A model generated the notes under the pieces. It was given only the letters and a program-made list of their open reading frames with translations, did no database searches and was not told where the DNA came from. 64,000 nucleotides of DNA from Oscillospiraceae bacterium (lineage in GTDB: Bacteria; Bacillota; Clostridia; Oscillospirales; Ruminococcaceae): the NCBI GenBank assembly GCA_900768125.1, contig CAAGBS010000014.1, positions 18,663 to 82,662 on the forward strand, given 5' to 3'. This document shows, in pieces, positions 51,403 through 60,705 of the stretch (position 1 is the stretch's first letter; every line of letters starts with the position of its first letter). A program made the position numbers and the translations under genes.

Positions 51403-51855
51403 TCAGTCGCCGCGGCGGAAAGAGACCGCCATACCCGCGATACCGAGCGCCGCAGCGCCGAAAGCTGCAAGGTTGAACGGAACGCCGGTGTCAGGGTTGC
51501 CGGGAGTCGTTGCAGAGCCGTTTGTGCCGGGTGCCGCAGTTGTCCCGCCAGTTACTGAATTATTCCCCGCAGCGGGCTTGTTCGTGGCGCCGTTAGTCTG
51601 GCTGCCGTTCGCGCCGGAAGTTGTGTTGCTTCCTGAACTTGTGCCGTTGTTCATTCCGGAGTTTGTACCGTTTGCAGTGCCGTTACCGTTTCCGGTAACG
51701 CCGTCTACGATATCCTCGCCAGCGTCGACCACGCCGTTCACGATGTCCTCGCCTGCGTTTACCACGCCGCCTACTACGCCGCCGTTCGCCGACGCGCCCA
51801 GCGTGAGCGCTCCCGCGGCAGCCAGCGCTGCAGCAAGGCTTAAAAGCTTTTTCAT
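51403..51855 (-). CDS. Small NPDTG surface protein, Gly/Asn/Thr-rich
   Basis: I choose ATG 51855 (MKKLLSLAAALAAAGALTL), preceded by GAGAGGG, giving 150 residues with a signal peptide. The body repeats GGVVNAGEDIVNGVVDAGEDIVDGV and is followed by a low-complexity Asn/Gly/Ser/Thr stretch. It ends in NPDTG, a hydrophobic segment and RRGD. It is a short cell-wall-linked protein with a motif otherwise like that of the neighbour at 50265. It lacks a known catalytic domain. Confidence 0.82.
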   Translation of the reverse strand: MKKLLSLAAALAAAGALTLGASANGGVVGGVVNAGEDIVNGVVDAGEDIVDGVTGNGNGTANGTNSGMNNGTSSGSNTTSGANGSQTNGATNKPAAGNNSVTGGTTAAPGTNGSATTPGNPDTGVPFNLAAFGAAALGIAGMAVSFRRGD

Positions 51856-52055
51856 ATTATTATCCCTCTCTTGCTTTGATTCATTTATAACGGTATGCAG
51901 TTCGAAAAGCTGGTGGAGCGCGAGGTGAGAGAGCGTTCCGTCAGCTTTTGACTGCACAGAAATATTATCTTCTTCCGGCGCGTTTTTATAAGTGGATATT
52001 ACTTCCATCTGCGAGCGCCGATCCAAAAAAATTTGAAAAAAATTCCCTTAACCCC

Positions 52056-52084
52056 TTGACATATTCAAAAAAATATGTTATAAT
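52056..52084 (+). promoter_or_regulatory. Sigma-A promoter of cysK
   Basis: TTGACA (52056-52061), 17 bp, TATAAT (52079-52084). The rest of the gap 51856-52055 is unassigned. Confidence 0.88.
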
Positions 52085-52101
52085 CCTATCAAGTTGATAG
52101 G
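52085..52101 (+). promoter_or_regulatory. Candidate repressor operator of cysK
   Basis: The palindrome CCTATCAA-G-TTGATAGG lies right behind the -10 box, where a bound repressor would block transcription. It fits an Rrf2-type site (CymR, IscR), the usual cysteine regulators in Firmicutes; the regulator is not in the window. Confidence 0.6.
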
Positions 52102-52165
52102 TAATCTAGAGATTTGTTAAGGATACCTGTCGGGAACATAATTGAAGCAGTAAAGGAGAACGACC

Positions 52166-53095
52166 ATGAAGGTTTATCAGACTATCACCGATTTAGTAGG
52201 ACGCACCCCTCTTCTCGAGGTCACAAAGATCGAGGCTGAGGAGCAGACCGGTGCGAAGATATTTGCGAAGCTGGAGCTTTTCAATCCTGCCGGAAGCGTT
52301 AAGGACAGAGTTGCAGTCGCTATGATCAACGACGCTGAGAAGCGCGGTGTTCTCAAGCCCGACAGCGTTATCATCGAGCCGACCAGCGGCAACACGGGTA
52401 TCGGTCTTGCGGCGGTCGCAGCTGCCAGAAACTACAGAATAATCATCGTAATGCCCGAGACGATGAGCATCGAGCGCCGCAACCTGATGAAGGCATACGG
52501 TGCGGAGCTTGTCCTGACTGACGGCGCAAAGGGCATGAAAGGCGCGATCGAAAAGGCTAACGAACTTGCAAAGGAGATCCCCGGCGGATTTATCCCGTCC
52601 CAGTTCACCAACCCGGCTAACCCCTCCGCACACGAAGCTGCCACCGGTCCCGAGATCTGGGAAGACACCGACGGCAAGGTTGACGTCTTCGTTGCAGGCG
52701 TAGGCACCGGCGGTACCGTAAGCGGCGTGGGCAAGTACCTGAAGTCTAAGAACCCCAACGTAAAGGTCGTTGCAGTCGAGCCGAAGAGCTCCCCGGTGCT
52801 TTCCGAAGGCAAGGCAGGTCCGCACAAGATCCAGGGCATCGGCGCAGGATTCGTTCCCGAGACCCTCGACACCAAGATCTATGACGAGATAATTCCGGTT
52901 GAGAATGACGACGCATTCGCGACCGGAAGACGCATCGCGCGTACCCAGGGCGTGCTGGTGGGAATTTCCTCCGGTGCGGCTATGTGGGCTGCTATCCAGC
53001 TTGCAAAGCGCCCCGAGAACAAGGGCAAGAACATCGTAGTCCTGCTCCCCGATACCGGCGAGAGATATCTCTCCACCGCAATGTTCGCTGACTAA
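52166..53095 (+). CDS. cysK: Cysteine synthase A
   Basis: The 309-residue protein is a complete O-acetylserine sulfhydrylase. The PLP lysine is Lys46 (NPAGSVKDR). The substrate loop [10 protein letters not shown], the phosphate-binding GTGGTVSG and C-terminal SSGAA are all present. It makes cysteine from O-acetylserine and sulfide. It is a single gene with its own promoter and operator. Confidence 0.97.
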   Translation: MKVYQTITDLVGRTPLLEVTKIEAEEQTGAKIFAKLELFNPAGSVKDRVAVAMINDAEKRGVLKPDSVIIEPTSGNTGIGLAAVAAARNYRIIIVMPETMSIERRNLMKAYGAELVLTDGAKGMKGAIEKANELAKEIPGGFIPSQFTNPANPSAHEAATGPEIWEDTDGKVDVFVAGVGTGGTVSGVGKYLKSKNPNVKVVAVEPKSSPVLSEGKAGPHKIQGIGAGFVPETLDTKIYDEIIPVENDDAFATGRRIARTQGVLVGISSGAAMWAAIQLAKRPENKGKNIVVLLPDTGERYLSTAMFAD

Positions 53096-53167
53096 AAAAG
53101 GTTTCATTCCAAATTTATACTGCCCCGGGCGATGTGTGCTCCGGGGCAGATTTCTTTTGATAACGGC

Positions 53168-53196
53168 TTGACTATTATAAATATATGGGGTATAAT
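53168..53196 (+). promoter_or_regulatory. Sigma-A promoter of the MBL hydrolase gene
   Basis: TTGACT (53168-53173), 17 bp, TATAAT (53191-53196), upstream of the start at 53270. Confidence 0.8.
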
Positions 53197-53269
53197 AAAC
53201 GCAGTAATGGACTTGTTTTGAGTAATATCCGCACTGGATATTACAAATTGTAATCAACGGAGGATAGAA

Positions 53270-54154
53270 TTGTTCGAACTTATCCGGGTCGGCGAGGACA
53301 CCTGGTACGCACCGACCCCTACAAATACTGGAATTTTCCGCTATTACGGGAGTGAAGTCTGCATGATAGATGCCGGCTCGCGGGACATTGCCGGGCGCGT
53401 TCTGGAGCAGATAATTTCCCGCGGGTGGGTGCTGAAAAAGCTGTTTCTGACGCATTCCCACGCCGACCATGTCGCGGGTGCAGCGTATCTGCGGGAAATG
53501 ACCGGCTGCGAGGTCTACGCGCCGGGAGTCTCAGCCGCGGCGGTGAAGCACAGCTTCCTTATCCCGGTGACGCTTTACGGCGGCAGCACCACGCCGGAGA
53601 TGTGCTCAAAGCTGCTGACCCCGCCCCCATGCGACTGCGCCGAGCTTTCCGCTGATTCGCTCCCGCCGGGGCTGGATTTCGCGCGGCTGGACGGCCACGA
53701 TATGGCGCAGGCTGTTTTCCGCACCCGGGACGGCGTCTGGTTCACTGCTGACGCAGTTGTGAGCGCCGGCGACCTGCAGAAGCACCGCATTTCGTTCGTG
53801 TATTCGCAGAAGCAGCACCGCGCTTCTCTTGAACGGCTGGCGGGATTCAGCGGCAGTCTGTTCATTCCGGCGCACGACGTTCCCTGCGAGGATATCGCGC
53901 CGCTTGTTCGGGAAAATCTACGGGCGATGGACGATGTCGCAGATGACATCGAGAAAATGTGCGGAACTCCGCGCACGATAGACGATCTTATCGCGGAATG
54001 CCTTGAAAAGTACCATATCCGGCTGTATCTCATGCAGTATCTTCTGGTTGGACAGACTGTCAGAAGCTACGTCAGCTGGCTGCTGGAGCAGAAACGCATA
54101 GAGCCGGTCTACGAGGGCACCCGCCTGTTTTTCAGGCGGAAATCTCGAGACTGA
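53270..54154 (+). CDS. MBL-fold metallo-hydrolase
   Basis: The start is TTG 53270 with GGAGGA upstream. The 294-residue protein has the metallo-beta-lactamase motif THSHADH (His62, His64, Asp66, His67), a later ARLDGHDMAQ with a candidate metal His, DGVWFTADAV with the bridging Asp, and PAHDVPC. After residue 210 there is a helical C-terminal domain with ECLEKYHIRLYLMQYLLVGQTVRSYVSWLL. The family includes many hydrolases; the substrate cannot be told. It is followed by the GH3 gene 53 bp later. Confidence 0.9.
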   Translation: MFELIRVGEDTWYAPTPTNTGIFRYYGSEVCMIDAGSRDIAGRVLEQIISRGWVLKKLFLTHSHADHVAGAAYLREMTGCEVYAPGVSAAAVKHSFLIPVTLYGGSTTPEMCSKLLTPPPCDCAELSADSLPPGLDFARLDGHDMAQAVFRTRDGVWFTADAVVSAGDLQKHRISFVYSQKQHRASLERLAGFSGSLFIPAHDVPCEDIAPLVRENLRAMDDVADDIEKMCGTPRTIDDLIAECLEKYHIRLYLMQYLLVGQTVRSYVSWLLEQKRIEPVYEGTRLFFRRKSRD

Positions 54155-54207
54155 CTGTATATTTATAATGCAATAATACAGAACGTATTCATAATCAGGA
54201 GGTCAAC

Positions 54208-56262
54208 ATGGCTGATTATCACGACACCACACTCACCCCGCAGGAGCGCGCGGAAGCGCTCGCCGACACGCTGACCGTTCAGCAGCAGGCGGAGCAGCTG
54301 AAATATGACGCCCCCGCGATACCGTCCGCAGGGCTTCCCGCCTACAACTGGTGGAACGAGGGGCTTCACGGTGTAGCCCGCGCGGGGACTGCAACGATGT
54401 TCCCCCAGGCGATAGGACTAGCCGCGATGTTCGACCGCGAAATGCTCCATAAATGCGCGGAGATAACCTCCACGGAAGCCCGCGCAAAGTACAACGCGGC
54501 GAGCCGCCACGGCGACCGCGACATCTACAAGGGACTGACCCTCTGGGCGCCGAACGTGAATATTTTCCGCGACCCGCGCTGGGGCAGGGGGCACGAGACC
54601 TACGGCGAGGACCCCTACCTCACCTCCGAACTGGGCAAGGAGTACGTCCGGGGACTGCAGGGCGATGGAAAGTACCTCAAAACCGCCGCCTGCGCGAAGC
54701 ATTTTGCAGTGCACAGCGGTCCGGAAGCGGAGCGCCACACGTTTGACGCGCGGGTATCGCCTAAGGATATCGAGGAGACCTACCTTCCGGCGTTCCGGTC
54801 GCTGGTCAGGGAAGCGCATGTCGAGAGCGTGATGGGCGCTTACAATCTCGTGAACGGCGAGCCTGCCTGTGCTAGTCCGTTCCTGATGGGGAAGCTGAAA
54901 GAATGGGGCTTTGACGGCTATTTCACGTCCGACTGCTGGGCAATACGGGACTTCCACACCACCCACTGCATAACCGCGACTGCGCCGGAGTCCGCGGCAA
55001 TGGCGCTGAAAGCCGGCTGCGACATGAACTGCGGCAATACTTACCTGCACGTCCTCGCCGCGCTTGAAAAGGGGCTTGTGACCGAGGAGGATATCCGCCG
55101 CGCCTGCGTGCACGTTCTCCGCACCAGAATACGCCTGGGTCAGCTTGACAAAACCGAGTATGACGACATTCCGCTGACCGCAGTTTCCACGGAGGAAAGC
55201 AAGCGGCATTCGCTGGAGTGCGCCCTGCGGTCGGCTGTGCTTCTGGAAAATAACGGCATACTCCCGCTGTCAGACAAGCTGGGGACTATCGCGGTGATAG
55301 GTCCGAACGCTGACAGCCGCGAGGCGCTCACCGGAAACTACAACGGCACCGCGGACGAGTATGTAACGTTCCTGGACGGCATAAGAGAGCGCTTTTCCGG
55401 ACGAATACTCTACTCCCAGGGCTGCCACCTCTACAAGGACCGCACCCAGGGTCTCGCGCAGCCCGGCGACCTGTATTCCGAAGCCCTCGCGATGGCGGAG
55501 TGCGCCGATGTGGTCGTAGCCTGCGTTGGTCTGGACGCGACCCTCGAGGGCGAGGAGGGCGACACCGGAAACGAGTTCAGTTCCGGCGACAAGCCCGACC
55601 TGCGTCTGCCGGAGAGCCAGCGCATTCTCCTCCGGAAGCTGGAAAAGCTCGGGAAGCCGCTTGTAATCGTGCTTGCGGCGGGCAGTTCGGTCAACGTTGA
55701 GGTGAAGTGCGGCGCACTGCTTGACATGTGGTATCCGGGTCAGCTGGGCGGACGCGCGCTCGCGAAGCTGCTTTTCGGGGACGTTTCCCCGAGCGGAAAG
55801 CTACCGGTGACGTTCTACAAAACCGCCGACCTGCTCCCCGATATCCACGACTACAGCATGAAAGGCAGGACTTACCGCTACTGCACGGATGAGAATGTAC
55901 TCTATCCGTTCGGGCATGGTTTGAGCTACGCGGACGTGCGCTGCGTGGATATGAGGTTCGCTGACGGCTGCGGGATTGACGTCACGGTCGAAAACCGCAG
56001 CGATATTCCGGCGGAGGAGGTCGTGCAGGTCTATATCAAGGGCTACAATGAGGATTCCGTGCCGAACCGCTCACTGTGCGGGTTCTGGCGGGTGAGACTG
56101 AAGCCGCACGAGGCTAAAACGGTGCATATCCCGGTGCCTTCGGCTGCTTTTCAGACCGTCCTTTCCGATGGGTCGCGCGAGTTGCTTCCGGGCAGGTTCA
56201 CGCTGTTCGCGGGGATAGATACAGCTTCGGAGCTTCTTCAGCAGGATATATTTATCAACTAA
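54208..56262 (+). CDS. Glycoside hydrolase family 3 (beta-xylosidase/glucosidase-like)
   Basis: The 684-residue protein has the full GH3 layout: an N-terminal TIM barrel with YNWWNEGLHGVARAG, PNVNIFRDPRWGRGHETYGEDPYL and KHFAVHSGPE. Nucleophile Asp242 is in FTSDCWAI. A second alpha/beta domain (VLLENNGILPL...IGPNADSREALTGNY) and a C-terminal fibronectin-like domain (VTVENRSDIPAEEVVQVYI) follow. The sequence resembles bacterial xylan beta-xylosidases of this family more than typical beta-glucosidases, but the exact substrate is inference. It has no signal peptide, so it acts inside the cell on imported oligosaccharides. Confidence 0.93.
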   Translation: MADYHDTTLTPQERAEALADTLTVQQQAEQLKYDAPAIPSAGLPAYNWWNEGLHGVARAGTATMFPQAIGLAAMFDREMLHKCAEITSTEARAKYNAASRHGDRDIYKGLTLWAPNVNIFRDPRWGRGHETYGEDPYLTSELGKEYVRGLQGDGKYLKTAACAKHFAVHSGPEAERHTFDARVSPKDIEETYLPAFRSLVREAHVESVMGAYNLVNGEPACASPFLMGKLKEWGFDGYFTSDCWAIRDFHTTHCITATAPESAAMALKAGCDMNCGNTYLHVLAALEKGLVTEEDIRRACVHVLRTRIRLGQLDKTEYDDIPLTAVSTEESKRHSLECALRSAVLLENNGILPLSDKLGTIAVIGPNADSREALTGNYNGTADEYVTFLDGIRERFSGRILYSQGCHLYKDRTQGLAQPGDLYSEALAMAECADVVVACVGLDATLEGEEGDTGNEFSSGDKPDLRLPESQRILLRKLEKLGKPLVIVLAAGSSVNVEVKCGALLDMWYPGQLGGRALAKLLFGDVSPSGKLPVTFYKTADLLPDIHDYSMKGRTYRYCTDENVLYPFGHGLSYADVRCVDMRFADGCGIDVTVENRSDIPAEEVVQVYIKGYNEDSVPNRSLCGFWRVRLKPHEAKTVHIPVPSAAFQTVLSDGSRELLPGRFTLFAGIDTASELLQQDIFIN

Positions 56263-56296
56263 AAATAGGGCGCAGCCGGTGATGACTGCGCCCTGA
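56262..56296 (+). terminator. Bidirectional terminator between GH3 and ispF
   Basis: AGGGCGCAG (56267-56275) and CTGCGCCCT (56285-56293) pair. It serves the two converging genes. Confidence 0.8.
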
Positions 56297-56297
56297 T

Positions 56298-56765
56298 TTA
56301 CTTTTCGAGAAGCACGACAGCCTGCGCGCCGATTCCAGCGCCCGCAAGCCCCAGACCCTCCTCGGTGGTAGCCTTTACGCTCACCTGTGAAATATCGCAG
56401 CCGAACGCCGCCGTGAGGCTGTCCCTCATCGCGGGGATATGCTTCGCGAGCTTCGGGCGCTCCGCGATTATTGTCAGGTCGAGATTTCCGAGGTGGAATC
56501 CCGCGCCCTCCATTCGGCGAATGACCTCTGCGAGCAGCTTCATGCTGTCCGCGCCCTTGTACTGCGGGTCGCTGTCCGGGAAAAGCTTCCCGATGTCGCC
56601 CATCGCCAGCGAGCCGAGGATAGCGTCCATCAGCGCATGTACCGCAACGTCGGCGTCCGAGTGCCCGAGCAGTCCCAGGTCCGAGGGTATCTCAACGCCG
56701 CAGAGCACCAGCCTGCGCTCCGGGACTAGTCGGTGTACGTCGTAGCCTGTGCCTATTCTTATCAT
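56298..56765 (-). CDS. ispF: 2-C-methyl-D-erythritol 2,4-cyclodiphosphate synthase
   Basis: The 155-residue protein has the IspF signature: RIGTGYDVHRL with the zinc ligands Asp and His, GHSDADVAVHALMDAILG, DIGKLFPDSDPQYKGADS, and KATTEEGLG with the C-terminal motif. It catalyses the fifth step of the non-mevalonate isoprenoid pathway in a homotrimer. Length is standard. It is a single gene here. Confidence 0.97.
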   Translation of the reverse strand: MIRIGTGYDVHRLVPERRLVLCGVEIPSDLGLLGHSDADVAVHALMDAILGSLAMGDIGKLFPDSDPQYKGADSMKLLAEVIRRMEGAGFHLGNLDLTIIAERPKLAKHIPAMRDSLTAAFGCDISQVSVKATTEEGLGLAGAGIGAQAVVLLEK

Positions 56766-56850
56766 GTTATCAACTCCTTGCTATAATAATACAATATGCA
56801 GTGCGATTTGTCAACTGCGCCGGAAATCGCATAAAATTTGAAAAAAGCCC

Positions 56851-56879
56851 TTGACAAGGCGGGATATATGTGGTATAAT
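56851..56879 (+). promoter_or_regulatory. Sigma-A promoter of the rpmG-secE-nusG operon
   Basis: TTGACA (56851-56856), 17 bp, TATAAT (56874-56879). The leader to 57014 is about 130 nt and shows no clear gene or known riboswitch. Confidence 0.88.
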
Positions 56880-57013
56880 GGTGATACCTCAAATGGGGCT
56901 TATTTTTTTGTGTCTTTTTATAGATTCAGCCGAGCCGCCGTTTAAAACCGCAATTCCGCGGCCGAGGGAGGCAAAAATGTCCGCAGAGGGCAAGAAAATA
57001 GGAGGTGCCGAAA

Positions 57014-57163
57014 GTGAGAGTTAAAATTACACTGGCGTGTACAGAATGCAAGCAGCGCAACTACAACACCATGAAGAACAAGAAGAACGATCCTGACAGA
57101 CTTGAGATGAACAAGTACTGCCGCTTCTGCAAAAAGCATACTCTTCACAAGGAAACCAAGTAA
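57014..57163 (+). CDS. rpmG: Ribosomal protein bL33, 49 aa (GTG start)
   Basis: The 50-codon frame starts at GTG 57014, with GGAGGT seven bases upstream, and encodes [20 protein letters not shown], then [26 protein letters not shown]. It has the two CxxC pairs of the zinc-binding (C+) form of L33. It precedes secE by 15 bp, the conserved rpmG-secE-nusG order. Confidence 0.96.
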   Translation: MRVKITLACTECKQRNYNTMKNKKNDPDRLEMNKYCRFCKKHTLHKETK

Positions 57164-57178
57164 TCAGGAGGAGTCAGA

Positions 57179-57496
57179 ATGGCAAACGAGATCGACGAGA
57201 TTAAAAACGTTGGCAAAGACACTCCCGATGCTTCCGCAGTGAAGGATAGCGCAGACTCCAAGAAGTCAAAGGATAAGGACAAGTCCAAAAAGGCTGCGTC
57301 CGCAAAGAAGCCCAAGAAGGGTATCGTGAAGTATTTCAAGGACTGCAAGGCTGAGTTCAAGAAGGTCGTATGGCCCACACCAAAGAGCACCACTAACAAC
57401 ACTATCGTTGTTATCGTATGCTGCCTGGTCGCTGGACTGTTCATCTTCGGTATCGACTCGCTTTTCGCATTCCTGAACAAGCTGATACTGGGCTGA
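57179..57496 (+). CDS. secE: Preprotein translocase subunit SecE
   Basis: The 105-residue protein has a Lys-rich N-terminal extension (residues 1-48) followed by the SecE core: KYFKDCKAEFKKVVWPTPKST and a single membrane helix (TIVVIVCCLVAGLFIFGIDSLF). SecE clamps the SecYEG channel. It lies between rpmG and nusG as in most Firmicutes. Confidence 0.97.
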   Translation: MANEIDEIKNVGKDTPDASAVKDSADSKKSKDKDKSKKAASAKKPKKGIVKYFKDCKAEFKKVVWPTPKSTTNNTIVVIVCCLVAGLFIFGIDSLFAFLNKLILG

Positions 57497-57515
57497 CAGG
57501 TTCAAGGGGGTAAAA

Positions 57516-58040
57516 ATGGCTGACACAGAAGCAAAGTGGTATATACTGCACACATATTCAGGCTACGAGAACAAGGTCGCTAACGACATCATGAAAGTCG
57601 TTGAGAACAGAAATCTTCAGAACATCATCGAGGAAGTTTACCTCCCCGTTGAGATGACCAAGCAGACCAAGGAAAACGGCAAAGAGGTCGAGGTCGAGGA
57701 AAAGCTGTTCCCGAGTTATGTGTTCGTCAAGATGATCATTACTAACGAGTCATGGTACATCTGCCGCAACACCAGAGGCGTCACCGGATTCGTTGGCCCT
57801 GGATCACAGCCTACTCCTCTGAGCGAAGAAGAGGTCAGAAACCTCGGCATTGTCGAAAAGGAAACTTCAGTTTCTTTCGACGCTGGCGACAGGGTAAGCA
57901 TCAAGTCCGGCCCGCTTGAGGGCTTTGAGGGCGTTGTCAAGAGCATTGATCTCGAGCACAGCACAGCTGATGTCGACGTATCCATGTTCGGCAGATCGAC
58001 CCCCGCCACGCTTGAGCTTTCAGCTATCGCAAAGATCTGA
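57516..58040 (+). CDS. nusG: Transcription antitermination factor NusG
   Basis: The 174-residue protein has the NGN domain (WYILHTYSGYENKVANDIM, FPSYVFVKM, NTRGVTGFVG) and a C-terminal KOW domain (DRVSIKSGPLEGFEGVVKSIDL). It couples RNA polymerase to the ribosome and modulates pausing. It is 19 bp after secE. Confidence 0.97.
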   Translation: MADTEAKWYILHTYSGYENKVANDIMKVVENRNLQNIIEEVYLPVEMTKQTKENGKEVEVEEKLFPSYVFVKMIITNESWYICRNTRGVTGFVGPGSQPTPLSEEEVRNLGIVEKETSVSFDAGDRVSIKSGPLEGFEGVVKSIDLEHSTADVDVSMFGRSTPATLELSAIAKI

Positions 58041-58088
58041 CGCTAACGCGCAGACAAACTTCAAGTTTTTTATGGAGGATAAAAAATC

Positions 58089-58514
58089 ATGGCACAGAAG
58101 GTTACAGGATTTATTAAGTTACAGATCCCTGCCGGTAAAGCAACACCTGCGCCCCCTGTTGGTCCTGCACTGGGTCAGCACGGCGTTAATATCATGGCAT
58201 TCACCAAGGAGTTCAACGAGCGCACAAAGGATAAGGCAGGTCTCATAATCCCTGTTGTTATCACCGTTTACGCTGATAAGAGCTTCTCTTTCATTACAAA
58301 GACCCCTCCCGCAAGCGTGCTCATCAAGAAGGCTTGCAAGATCGAGAGCGGTTCTGGCGTCCCCAACAAGACCAAGGTTGCAAAGATCACCAAGGCTCAG
58401 CTTCAGGAGATCGCTGAGACCAAGATGCCCGACCTGAACGCAGCTAACCTCGACACAGCTATGTCTATGATCGCTGGTACTGCTCGTTCCATGGGCGTAG
58501 AGGTCGTTGACTGA
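58089..58514 (+). CDS. rplK: Ribosomal protein uL11
   Basis: The 141-residue protein has the L11 signature [33 protein letters not shown] and the C-terminal TARSMGVEV. Codons are strongly biased to U-ending forms. It precedes rplA with 69 bp between. Confidence 0.98.
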   Translation: MAQKVTGFIKLQIPAGKATPAPPVGPALGQHGVNIMAFTKEFNERTKDKAGLIIPVVITVYADKSFSFITKTPPASVLIKKACKIESGSGVPNKTKVAKITKAQLQEIAETKMPDLNAANLDTAMSMIAGTARSMGVEVVD

Positions 58515-58583
58515 TTACACTACTAAAACACACTAAATTCAGTGGGAGGATCAATTCCGCTTGACCACAAGGAGGATTTTTTA

Positions 58584-59276
58584 ATGAAACACGGAAAGAA
58601 GTATGTAGAGAGCACCAAGCTCGTTGAGTCTGCTAAGGTTTACGAGTCCGCTGAAGCTTTCGATTTAGTATGCAAGACCGCTAAGGCTAAGTTCGATGAG
58701 ACTGTTGAGCTGCACGTTCGTCTGGGCGTTGATTCCCGCCACGCTGACCAGCAGGTAAGAGGCGCAGTTGTACTGCCCAACGGTACCGGTAAGAAGGTAC
58801 GCACCCTGGTATTCTGCAAGGCTGACAAGGAGCAGGCTGCCAAGGACGCTGGCGCAGATTACATCGCTGACAACGACACCGTTGCTAAGATCAACGGCGG
58901 CTGGATGGATTTCGAAGTTGTTATCGCAACACCTGACATGATGGGCGTTGTTGGTAGACTCGGTAAGGTCCTCGGTCCGAGAGGCCTCATGCCTAACCCC
59001 AAGGCTGGTACTGTTACCCCTGACGTAGCTAAGGCTGTTCAGGAAGCTAAGGCTGGTAAGATCGAGTATCGTCTTGACAAGGCTAACATCATTCACTGCC
59101 CCATCGGCAAGGCTTCCTTCGGCGCTGAGAAGCTCGAGCAGAACTTCAACGCACTCATGGAGGCAGTAGCTAAGGCTAAGCCTGCTGCAGCAAAGGGTCA
59201 GTATATCAAGAGCTGCACAGTTTCTTCCACAATGGGTCCTGGCGTTAAGGTTAACACCATCAAGTTCGGTGTTTGA
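58584..59276 (+). CDS. rplA: Ribosomal protein uL1
   Basis: The start is ATG 58584, with AAGGAGG upstream (an in-frame TTG at 58542 has none so close). The 230-residue protein has [13 protein letters not shown], the [22 protein letters not shown] motif, and [22 protein letters not shown]. It forms the L1 stalk and represses its own operon in many bacteria. rplJ-rplL, which usually follow, are not present; a terminator comes next. Confidence 0.98.
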   Translation: MKHGKKYVESTKLVESAKVYESAEAFDLVCKTAKAKFDETVELHVRLGVDSRHADQQVRGAVVLPNGTGKKVRTLVFCKADKEQAAKDAGADYIADNDTVAKINGGWMDFEVVIATPDMMGVVGRLGKVLGPRGLMPNPKAGTVTPDVAKAVQEAKAGKIEYRLDKANIIHCPIGKASFGAEKLEQNFNALMEAVAKAKPAAAKGQYIKSCTVSSTMGPGVKVNTIKFGV

Positions 59277-59302
59277 TTGCCAGATATGAAGAAATGATCT
59301 AG

Positions 59303-59366
59303 ACCGTCCGTCCGGTTGACAGGTCAGGATTTCCTGACGGGTCGCCGGAGGGCGGTTTTCGTTTTA
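59303..59366 (+). terminator. Intrinsic terminator after rplA
   Basis: CCGTCCGTCCGG pairs with CCGGAGGGCGG (59345-59355) around an inner AGGTCAGGA/TCCTGAC hairpin, followed by TTTTCGTTTT. Confidence 0.75.
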
Positions 59367-59409
59367 CTTAATTCCCTAATATGACTTTTTAACTACATCG
59401 GAGGATAAT

Positions 59410-60615
59410 ATGGAGATCACTAAATCGCTGGTAAGCGTGGCTACGGCGATCATAATGCTGGTGTCCGGCTGCTCGACCAAACCGGAGCAGCCCGTAACCC
59501 CTGCAGACGGCGCCGAAACTAACATCACGGAGGAAACCAACATGGAACTTTCACAAAAGACTTTCGCTGCGGACGAGCAGCATGTCAAGCTTATCGGCAG
59601 AACTGGCGAGGCAGAGGGTATCCGCTGGCTGGCGCTTTCCGCAAGCGGAGTTGAGTTCACGTTCACAGGCACCAGCGCCGCTTTCACAATCGTTGGCGAC
59701 AGCATGATAACAAACGCTGAAAAGCAGCCGAGATATGCGGTCTACATCAACGGTGAGCAGACCATGGATAATCTTGTTGATTCCGCTGAAGCAACAGTTA
59801 CTGTTTTCAGTGCTGACGAAGCCGCTGAAACTACCGTCAAGCTGCTGAAGCTTTCTGAAGCGCAGGAGTCCACAATGGGCATCAAGGATATCAGCATAAC
59901 CTCCATCGGCGAGGCAAAGCCCACCGCTGAGAAGAATCTGAAGATAGAGTTCATCGGTGATTCCATAACCTGCGGCTATGGCGTTGACGACGAGAACCGC
60001 GACCACCACTTCAAGTGTTCCACCGAGGACGCAACGAAGGCGTATGCGTTCAAGACCGCGCAGGCGCTGGATGCTGACTACAGCTTGGTATCCTACAGCG
60101 GCAACGGCATAATCTCCGGCTACTCAAACGATGGCAATAAGGTCGAGAGCCAGCAGGTTCCTCCGGTCTACACCAAGTTCGCGAAGAGCTGGGGTAACTA
60201 CAACGGCATATTCAACGTGTCAGACCTTGACTGGGATTTCAGCAAGTTCCAGCCGGATTTCGTGGTGATAAATCTCGGAACCAATGACGCAAGCTACACC
60301 AAGGGCGACAAGGAAAAGGTCCTCGAGTACGCGGACGCTTACTCTGAGTTCCTCAAGGTCGTACGCGAGAAGAACCCGAACGCGCACATCATCTGCTCGC
60401 TTGGAGTTATGGGCGCAGACCTGATGGTAGGCGTAAAGAAAGCCGCCGAGAAGTACACCGAGGAGACCGGCGACACCAACATCTCCACATTCCAGTACAA
60501 AACTCAGGACGGCAACGCCAACGGTTACGCAGCCGACTGGCATCCCACGGCGAAGTCCCACGACATCGCCGCCGCAGAGCTGACTGAATACATCAAGTCG
60601 CTTATCAACGGCTAA
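59410..60615 (+). CDS. SGNH-hydrolase lipoprotein, CE2-type esterase
   Basis: The 401-residue protein has a lipoprotein signal (lipobox VSGC) and a jelly-roll N-terminal domain (about residues 50-170). The SGNH hydrolase domain has catalytic Ser185 (FIGDSITCGYG), NLGTNDAS and His378 (DWHPTAKSH). This two-domain form is that of carbohydrate esterase family 2 (acetyl-xylan or acetyl-mannan deacetylases). It is anchored outside the cell and would remove acetyl groups from plant polysaccharides. Start ATG 59410 with GGAGGAT upstream. Confidence 0.92.
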   Translation: MEITKSLVSVATAIIMLVSGCSTKPEQPVTPADGAETNITEETNMELSQKTFAADEQHVKLIGRTGEAEGIRWLALSASGVEFTFTGTSAAFTIVGDSMITNAEKQPRYAVYINGEQTMDNLVDSAEATVTVFSADEAAETTVKLLKLSEAQESTMGIKDISITSIGEAKPTAEKNLKIEFIGDSITCGYGVDDENRDHHFKCSTEDATKAYAFKTAQALDADYSLVSYSGNGIISGYSNDGNKVESQQVPPVYTKFAKSWGNYNGIFNVSDLDWDFSKFQPDFVVINLGTNDASYTKGDKEKVLEYADAYSEFLKVVREKNPNAHIICSLGVMGADLMVGVKKAAEKYTEETGDTNISTFQYKTQDGNANGYAADWHPTAKSHDIAAAELTEYIKSLING

Positions 60616-60621
60616 ATCAAA

Positions 60622-60650
60622 ACCCCGGACATTTCAACATGCCCGGGGTA
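60622..60650 (+). terminator. Hairpin after the CE2-like gene
   Basis: ACCCCGG and CCGGGGT arms, then TAAATTGTT. Confidence 0.7.
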
Positions 60651-60654
60651 AATT

Positions 60655-60696
60655 GTTAAAAAAATCGGGTGCCCGGTCGAGCGCCCGATTTTTTTC
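60655..60696 (-). terminator. Intrinsic terminator of nfnBA
   Basis: ATCGGGTGC and GCGCCCGAT pair with one mismatch and have A-tract and T-tract on either side. On the minus strand it ends the nfn operon. Confidence 0.8.
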
Positions 60697-60705
60697 AGCT
60701 TATAA

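Noticed and set aside
59303..59366. L10 leader RNA
   Set aside because: An L10 leader would precede rplJ-rplL, which are absent; the structure ends in a T-tract and fits a terminator.
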